Assembly: GCF_943734655.1 (NCBI RefSeq)
Contig: NC_071354.1
Span: forward strand, 2,949,001 to 3,013,000
Direction: 5' to 3'
Length of the DNA: 64,000 nucleotides
Source: Sabethes cyaneus
Lineage: Eukaryota > Arthropoda > Insecta > Diptera > Culicidae
Made by a program: the position numbers and the translations under genes. The number at the start of each line of letters is the position of its first letter. Within the stretch, counting starts at the first letter, position 1. The notes under the pieces are model-generated. The model was not told where the DNA came from, did not search any database, and saw only the letters and a list, made by a program, of their open reading frames with translations. This document shows positions 56,421 to 64,000 of this stretch, piece after piece.

Positions 56421-59330
56421 CTATGCCTCACGGGTAGCTGATTGCTCAGGAGTTTTTTTGACGTGGGAATAAGGTATGCAGAAAGACGATGTGTGGATAT
56501 GCGTGCGCAAGTGTGTAGGTAGCAGAATGTCTGCACACAGCAACGGTGGCTGTTTGTTTTACGCCTGCGTGTGCGGCGTAAGCGTTGAATGCTTTGCTTC
56601 TCATACGCACGCGCGTGAGAGTAGACAACTTTGGCTTCTCGTTCGATTCGCAACATTGGCGTAGAAGATTTTCGTCTAATCTACGTCTAAAGTTTGATTA
56701 ACGCTGAAGTCGTGTTTGAAAACTTAGGTGGTAGAATGTGATATTTTGTGTTTCAAGGGAACATTACAATTTTATTATTTTTTATTATTTATTGAATTGT
56801 GTTTTGTTTTCAAAGTTCACAAAATTAGAAAAAGTTTTCTGAGAACATCACTGATCACACCACTTTGTTCCCCGAGTCACTGGAATGCTTCGGATAATAT
56901 TTTCATTCACTTCCCGAAGACGGATCGTTCAACGCTAAAAGTTGGAGATAATTTCCTTTAATTTTTACAAAATTGTACGACGTGTACGTGTACGTGTGTA
57001 GCGAGAAATGCATTTAAGGGCCAGCTATGGATTTATCAGCACCACTTAGATTAAGCACCACTAAGATGTTGGTAGTTTCTTACATTTTATTCACATCGTT
57101 TGATATGTGAATCAGACACCTTCGGTGTTACGAGATACGATTAACAAGCATTTTTACTGTGGAAATTAATTCCTGTTTCACCGATATTTTTCAAAAATAG
57201 CTTGCAAAATAAATGCTAAACGGAACTTCATTTTCCAGTTGTATGCGAGGGTTTTGGTAAAATAGGAACTGATTTGCGTAAAAAACATATTAGGGTATGT
57301 TGCTGCTTCGTCGTAATTGCCTATTCCAGTCCACCCTCAAAACACAAATTATTAAAAATATCAGCAGTTTTATGACACACAATGCACAACTAGTTATTTC
57401 ATAATATTTTAGTTTGTTGTCTATCATACGCGATCAAAGTGAGCTGAGATCTTAAATAGAATGCTTTTTATCATCAAAGAAGTCCTACCAACTAAATTCC
57501 CTATGTTTTTTCGTGCGACGAAGAAGAAAATGTCGACTAATCGTTTTAATTTCCTTCATTCATAAATGAACATAACTCACGCAAGGCATTGTCGTTATTC
57601 TACAGCCAGGAAAACTTGCCTGACCTGCAGAAATTTTGCAGAATAACATTTGTCATGCCGTCCTACACAAATACATGCACGTTAGCTTCGTAAACATTGT
57701 TGTGATTTTTAGTTCGGACGATGAAATATTATGATGGACGGATTTTTAAACGGTACGACAAATTTAGGAAATAAAGTATTAAAGGTTTCAATAATCGCTT
57801 TTCAGTGATTTCAAACTTCACGGATCAGAAGGTAAATGTGTTTTAGTCAAATCAGCACAAGAACTTTTGGAGTATTCATTAAATCCATCCTGCAAATGAT
57901 GAAAATTAGAATGGCTCTACTTACTACGACGAGAATTAGAAATAAACCCTATAAGAATTCACTAAGTTTTGAGACGATGAATTTGTAACTTGATTTTGAA
58001 AACACACAAACGTGTGGCGTAAAGCATACAAAACAATTATTGTAGGTAAAAAATGGTAGCAATGGTTCCCTAGAGGCCACAACAGTGTTATTCAATCAAA
58101 TATTGAATTGAAAGGCCACGTTTTGAAAACAGAAGCGTTATTTGAGTTGCTATTTCGTCTAGTGAATCGCGTTGTATGTACTACGTTGAATAATTTAGAT
58201 GCCCTCAAGCAGCAAACAGAATTCGAAACTAAAAGCTTTTATTGAGATGTTACTGCACGAGAAGTAAACACTTCGAAGCAAATAAAACGCATTGAATATG
58301 AATGATTGACTGTTCACTCGTCGAATCGTATTCGGAGAAATGGATGACTATGATTTACCGAATAATTTTGGTGGTTTATTGAAACTTAGATTTTGTACTG
58401 TTTACAATAATTAAATTTCCGTAAATGCATGTAGAAATAAATTTGACTTTTGATGCATTTCAGGTTTTCGTGTTTGTTCGGTGAAATATTTCACCAAAGT
58501 TGAAAATGACCATGCGTCGCCTGAGTTCCTAAGTTTTCTAAGGAGGCGCATGTTGATTTTTAATAAACAGTATCAGAAACTACCAAAAATGTTTTTCATG
58601 GAGCTTGGCATGTAGGATAAATTATCAATATAGGTTTTTGTAATACAGTCCAGATTTTATCATCCACATTGAAATTGGTTGCTCGAGTGTATTCACAACG
58701 TTGTTTCGTAGATGACTAAAGAGCAAATTTTTTTATCGAAGCACTCCTGCAAGCAACTGCTATATCTAATGAAATAAATGCAACGAGTTTTTCTGCACAA
58801 TTTTACTATTTTTCTATAAGTCAATGTTGCGTATTGTAGCTACTGTCTGTTTCTCTGCATTCTCTGTGCTTGAGAAGTAAGGAAATCATAAAAATAAATA
58901 GCAAAACTTTAGCGTTTTATCTAGTTGGATTGTTCAAAAATTCAAATACAATCCTGGAACAGATCGTATACAATTGGGAGATCAAATCTGGATTTATTAA
59001 TAAGCATACAACGTATGACGGCTAGGCGCATAGTGGTTGTCCTGCATCGAGAAAGTTAGCTGCATCAGCATTGGTTATTGCACATTATATAAAAGGATCT
59101 GCTGGAGCTCACCCATAAAAGCGCCTTCATTGTCAACGTTGTTTGCTAAGTTCAAGGTCCTTTCTCCCAGAAATAGACTTCTAAACAAGCGGTTTTCTCC
59201 GTTGTTTCATAGCACCGTTACGTGCACCATTTTACGCTTCGTTAGGCAGAACTTTCACAGCAAACGATAAGCATTTCACGCATGAAGGTGCTGACTCCGA
59301 AGCCCGTACCCACCACACCATACGATATTA
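56421..59330. other. Non-coding stretch, no gene recognised
   Basis: AT-rich, with short ORFs only. A GTGTACGTGTACGTGTG run lies near 56,980. No element ends were found. Confidence 0.4.
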
Positions 59331-59331
59331 T

Positions 59332-59616
59332 CTATCGAACCGAACCGAAGCGCTGATACCATTTCCTTTGCTGTCGAACGATATTCTCGATTTCCGCGAT
59401 TACCGATTCAATGAGTTCTTGGTTGATTAACGCTTGATGCGTATTTTCCAATTGCTTGTGGCGGATAGAGGATTGTTTCAACAACCGAAAGCGATTGTCA
59501 TTCAAACTAAATTCCGCTTTGTGTTTGGTATTTGCGGTGAAGAAAGTTCTAATCAGTGAGCAAAACAACCGAAACCGAGTTTCCACACCGTTGGCTTTAA
59601 TTTCAAACACTAGCAT
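59332..59616 (-). CDS. Unassigned ORF, possibly an exon downstream of the 59.7-60.0 kb ORF
   Basis: From ATG at 59,616 the frame gives about 94 residues starting MLVFEIKANGVETRF. The C-terminal half (LLKQSSIRHKQLENTHQALI and onward) is helical in character and rich in Gln, Glu and Lys, ending QRKWYQRFGSVR. It is in a different frame from, and about 40 bp downstream of, the next ORF. No family is recognised. It may be a real exon, a pseudogene piece or chance. Confidence 0.2.
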   Translation of the reverse strand: MLVFEIKANGVETRFRLFCSLIRTFFTANTKHKAEFSLNDNRFRLLKQSSIRHKQLENTHQALINQELIESVIAEIENIVRQQRKWYQRFGSVR

Positions 59617-59656
59617 CACTATTTAAAGACCACCCACGGGTGTCATGTGAGGACCC

Positions 59657-59965
59657 TCATCTAAAGTCCGTGGCAAAAAGCAAAACGTTCAGAAGCACCG
59701 CTTGAATATTGCCGTGCATACATTCGATCGTTGGTTCTGGGTCGGTTGTGCTGCTGAACATCGTTGGACACTGCAACGGCCACCATCTAGTGCAGAGTAA
59801 ACAACCGCACAACGTGACCACTATGATAAGAGCCAAACAGCGTCGTCGTCGGTGATGGCGACGCTCGGTCGTCCGTTTTCTGCAACTATTCAGCGATGGT
59901 TGCTCGTGTCCACATACACGACATATACTAGTGCTATTCGCACCTACATACATTCCGTCGTACAT
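59657..59965 (-). CDS. Hypothetical small protein with a type II membrane-anchor profile
   Basis: 102 codons, from ATG 59,965 (an in-frame TGA lies 5 codons upstream). The N-terminus has four Cys (ICRVCGH and NSC among them), then a very basic run (RTTERRHHRRRR, about residues 31-42), then a hydrophobic segment CLALIIVVTLCGCLLC (about 43-58) followed by TRWWPLQC. A basic stretch before a single hydrophobic helix predicts an N-in membrane anchor, as in Golgi type II enzymes. The lumenal part is only ~40 residues here. It could be the first exon of a larger gene or a chance ORF; codon use is more balanced than in nearby DNA. Confidence 0.3.
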   Translation of the reverse strand: MYDGMYVGANSTSICRVCGHEQPSLNSCRKRTTERRHHRRRRCLALIIVVTLCGCLLCTRWWPLQCPTMFSSTTDPEPTIECMHGNIQAVLLNVLLFATDFR

Positions 59966-59969
59966 GTGT

Positions 59970-62900
59970 GATAGGGTAGTTCAGAATTTGACATAAGTTC
60001 GAGAGTTTAATTAAATTAAGCGCGTCTTTAGTATAGTGGGATTATTTTAACAAACGACCACCCTAAAACACACACATGACACGGTAACTACGGTAAATCT
60101 TCACTGGAAAATTGCAAGTCGTACCATTGTGGGGTGCTTGTTTAAACAACTTTTTCCACTTAAATGTTTGCTTTGATAAACGTTCGAATGATATGACATA
60201 TGCTGCATCTTAAACGGGAAGGTAAAGAGGTTTTGCAATGCAATTTAACTTTCAGTGAATAAGAACGAAGTTTTCGCTCAGACTGAACGAGTGCCAGTTC
60301 AGTTTGCACAGATTAGTTTCTTGGTTAACCACAAAAACATTCTCGCTTTGATCCCTGCTAATTAGAATTAATTTTCTAATCCGGTGGAGCAACATTGCCA
60401 CCGTGACCGGTCGGTTAGAACTTTGCCGGCAATATGCTAAAATAATAATCCTTTTCCATCGTGGCGAGATCGAAGCGCCCTTCGTTCGGTGCGGTGGAGT
60501 AATCCTAATTAATTAGTTCCCGAGATTCGCTTCTGTAAAGACTAACAACAAGCAACCCCGGGCGGGCGCAAAATGTCTGCGACTATCTACTACTACTACT
60601 ACTACGATGGATGAACCCGCCCGGGAAAACGATGATGGATTCCTACGTTTTTTTTTTGGGCGGTTTTGGTGGGTTGTTTGAGTTTTATCTCACCAGTCAA
60701 CACTGGGTTTACCCGTTGGCATCTAGACTCTCTTAACTAATCTTGCATAATTGGGTACTTTATGTTCAAAATGTAGTACACAACATGTGAACTGTATATT
60801 AGTGATTAGAAAATTATTCGGAATTACGAGAATTTTTTGTGGCAGATTTTAAATGTTGCCTACAGACAGTCTACAATCTATTCGAAGAAGACAGTGATGA
60901 AACTTGGAAACCGGGGGTGATGTCAGATTATTCTGATATATTTATAGCCCATATCGATATTCCATTTAAACATACATAATCTATTACTCGCAGGTTAGGT
61001 CAGACTAGATTGGGCTTATTTAATTTTCATCACTTTCTGAGGCCCTGGAGAAGTTTGGAAGAACCTCGGAAGGAACATTTGGGAACCATGCACACTGTAC
61101 TCTAGTCGTTGCTAGGGTCGTTGAAATTCGCTGATCATAGAGGGCACTACAGTTTAACTTTAAAGTTGTTTCACCCCACACGCCAAAGTGCTTTGCAAAT
61201 GCAACACCACCTCAGTCACAATCTGATAAACGCTTGAAACCTTTTCAATATAAACAGCAATATTGTGCGCTTGGCAGAGATTTATGGGATTTTCTTTTCC
61301 TCTCTTTTACTCCGCTAGCTCCATCTCGCATTGAAGCGTTCAAAAACGGGATTCGCAGTCCAATGATCTCGCAGAAAAAATAGAACAAGCTGCTGCACAT
61401 CAGCCACAAGTAGTAAGGGAACGTACGATAAGGCGCTTTCGGTGGTTAACAAACATGTTCTCCGCACGTGCGAAATGCATGACAGCTGCTTTATTGCCAC
61501 CCCGGCGGAAAACTGATGAATAAATAGCTTATCAAACGGCACATGGGAATAAATTCCAATCTTGCCGCCATTCCCATTGTGCTGGTTGGCTTAGCTCAAA
61601 GCGGCGAAAGGAACTAGCTGCCTGCATTTGAATGCAAAGCAGATGCATTCATCCGCAGTGACATTTGATTTCCTTCGAAATCTATCACACCGGGGTTCTA
61701 GTACGTTTGTTCAGATCCTCGGATAAAATCATATTAACCAGTACCCTGTGGGGATGAATTAGCTTTTGTCATCTAAAATAACACATGCTCAAAAATTCCT
61801 TATTGAATCCACGTAACTAATAATGTGAGATCGGGGACCAAAACTTGTTATCTATAAGAAACGCTATGAAGTTGGAAAATTAAGCAATTATAAATACCTA
61901 TTAAATTGTTCACGACATTGTACAAAACTAAGCTCGGTTTGAGTTAAATAAACGGTTCTGCATCGCCAAGTTATTACTGACTTGTTTAATCAGGACGGCC
62001 GGCATGCAAAGCCAAACTTTAACATCATTTAGTTGAACAGGTTTCCACGTTGCCAGCAATTTAATGAAATTCGTTTTCCACACTAGCTTTTGCAGCAAAC
62101 ATAACTTTGACATACGGTTAAAAACTGCTGAAAAAAAATAAAACAGTTAAAAGGACTCATAATTGGATTTACCACAGGAATAAATGTGTGCCGCATGAGT
62201 GGAGAGAACCTATCGAATATAATATTATATAGTCCATTTTTAATCCATTATTTTATCCATCACTCTCGTGAACCACCACAGAATTAGCAGTACGGATTAA
62301 GTTTGTTTTTTTTTATCAATTTTACCGAGCAATCCAAAGCAGCTCTAGTTAGCGTAATTGCTCTCGACAGATGCCTTCCAACTAACAAACTAATTTAACC
62401 GGTTACCTATGTGCATATTTGGACTCAGATATTGTGTGCAATTGAAAGCTCATATTGAGACCGACTATCAACCGCAAAACTATTCATCGGTGCGACGGAG
62501 AGCAAAGTGAAAATAAACTAACCGCAAAACCACGGTCGATGCGGTTTTGCTGCACGTACATTATTGAAACATCGTACAGCAATGGCAGTTTTGTAATGGC
62601 AGGTAAATGACAAATAATAATAATGATTTTGGGGTGCTTTAAGATCTACAAACATTTACATTCTTAATTTCAAATTTTCAAAGAGTGGGCTCTGTGCATT
62701 ACCCATATAAGCTTTCAAAAATTTGACTAGTCTTGGAAAATAGCATGCGGAAGGAGTTGAAAACACATTCAGGCACGTTGACAACGGTTTGCAAGCATCA
62801 AATCCAGCGTCGAAGAGCAACTGTTGTCAAATGTCAACTTTGTGAGATTATCAAAAAAATAACATAGCTCACTCACTCACAAAATAACATTCTAGGTCGC

Positions 62901-63140
62901 TGTGTGACGGTGAAAGTTCGGTGTCGTCGGCTGTACGTGCGTGACATTCATCTCTGAGAAGGCATTAGACCTTACCGTAGCAATGAAAACGAAGGTGGTT
63001 CTTCGAACAGAACAATGCGGCCGAAACTCGTTTCGGTTGTAGTGTATGTATATGTGTCAAGTTTCTAAACGAATTCATCGAGTGTCGCGGTGAAAGTGAT
63101 GAATCCGCCATTGGGTAAGACACTAGGATAAAACATTTTA
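59970..63140. other. Non-coding stretch with possible regulatory character
   Basis: Between 60,350 and 60,545 the sequence is GC-richer and contains homeodomain-type cores (TAATTAATTAG at about 60,508-60,518; TTAGAATTAATTTTCTAAT at about 60,361-60,379). A (TAC)n run lies at 60,586-60,604. The open frame at 61,315-61,542 is unassigned. No transposon ends were recognised. Confidence 0.4.
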
Positions 63141-63148
63141 CAAGGCGA

Positions 63149-63951
63149 CATTTTTCATTTTTCATTTTTCCTTTTTCATTTTTCATTTTTCATTTTTTAT
63201 TTTTCATTTTTCATTTTTCATTTTTCATTTTTCATTTTTCATTTTTCATTTTTCATTTTTCATTTTTCATTTTTCATTTTTCATTTTTCATTTTTCATTT
63301 TTCATTTTTTATTTTTCATTTTTCATTTTTCATTTTTCATTTTTCATTTTTCATTTTTCATTTTTCATTTTTCATTTTTCATTTTTCATTTTTCATTTTT
63401 CATTTTTCATTTTTCATTTTTCATTTTTCATTTTTCATTTTTCATTTTTCATTTTTCATTTTTCATTTTTCATTTTTCATTTTTCATTTTTCATTTTTCA
63501 TTTTTCATTTTTCATTTTTCATTTTTCATTTTTCATTTTTCATTTTTCATTTTTCATTTTTCATTTTTCATTTTTCATTTTTCATTTTTCATTTTTCATT
63601 TTTCATTTTTCATTTTTCATTTTTCATTTTTCATTTTTCATTTTTCATTTTTCATTTTTTATTTTTCATTTTTCATTTTTCATTTTTCATTTTTCATTTT
63701 TCATTTTTCATTTTTCATTTTTTATTTTTCATTTTTCATTTTTCATTTTTCATTTTTCATTTTTCATTTTTCATTTTTCATTTTTCATTTTTCATTTTTT
63801 ATTTTTCATTTTTCATTTTTCATTTTTCATTTTTCATTTTTCATTTTTCATTTTTCATTTTTCATTTTTCATTTTTCATTTTTCATTTTTCATTTTTCAT
63901 TTTTCATTTTTCATTTTTCATTTTTCATTTTTCATTTTTCATTTTTTATTT
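63149..63951 (+). repeat. Tandem array of a 7 bp unit (CATTTTT), about 115 copies
   Basis: An almost perfect array over about 803 bp. Single-base variants occur: one TTTTTCC near 63,165-63,172, and CA to TA changes with the A at 63,199, 63,311, 63,661, 63,724, 63,801 and 63,948. All six variants are separated by exact multiples of seven (112, 350, 63, 77, 147), so no indel interrupts the register. It cannot encode a long protein because TGA or TAA recurs in every frame. Confidence 0.97.
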
Positions 63952-64000
63952 CATTTCGGTAAGCGTTAAGTTAAATATTTTGAATATTTCGACTCTGCCC

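Noticed and set aside
62965..63186. Minus-strand frame beginning MKNEKGKMKNEK
   Set aside because: The start lies in the 7 bp array, and the rest has no features of a real protein.

Overview
This window looks like nuclear DNA of a dipteran insect, most likely a culicine mosquito. The evidence is the AT-rich background, short GT-AG introns of about 56 to 69 bp, a tandem pair of secreted trypsin-like protease genes of insect midgut type, and a dense load of degraded RTE-clade and Jockey-like retrotransposons, Tc1/mariner relatives, MITEs and a hAT derivative of kinds common in mosquitoes. The species call is inference; no sequence search could be run.

Only two genes are convincingly intact: two four-exon S1A serine proteases on the + strand (30,059-31,080 and 35,177-36,198). 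They are head-to-tail duplicates that share exon structure, a GATA-type motif, a TATA box and an initiator-like motif at matched spacing. Both encode a signal peptide, an Arg-ending propeptide, a full His/Asp/Ser triad and a trypsin-type Asp at the base of the S1 pocket. The first copy has a weak splice donor at intron 2.

Most of the rest is transposon wreckage and unassigned non-coding DNA. RTE-like fragments lie at about 4.8-5.4 kb, 14.3-15.05 kb, 21.5-23.1 kb, 26.1-28.0 kb, 31.2-32.9 kb, 42.77-42.93 kb and 54.86-56.42 kb. None is full length. A Jockey-like 3' fragment (11.66-12.2 kb) carries in its 3' end a ~2 kb element that contains a ten-copy ~143 bp tandem array and a GACA microsatellite. 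Elements flanked by TA with recognisable terminal inverted repeats lie at 15,462-16,455 (mariner-like, internally deleted), 31,331-32,292 (a MITE inside an RTE copy), 33,014-34,166, and 40,373-41,986 (with a second MITE nested inside). A truncated Tc1/mariner transposase lies at 39.07-39.76 kb. A hAT-type element (42,978-43,661) with an 8 bp target duplication and a 158 bp RTE scrap with a 10 bp duplication sit in the same host repeat; a related copy without either insertion lies at 53.9-54.1 kb.

Other features are a tRNA-derived SINE near 49.0-49.25 kb, a GC-rich candidate exon near 9.48-9.57 kb, two weak ORFs near 59.3-60.0 kb (one with a type II membrane-anchor profile), and an ~800 bp array of a 7 bp unit (63,149-63,951) kept in register throughout. 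I found no CRISPR array, rRNA or canonical tRNA gene, and no convincing new multi-gene system. The most informative content is the nested insertion history and the paired protease promoters.
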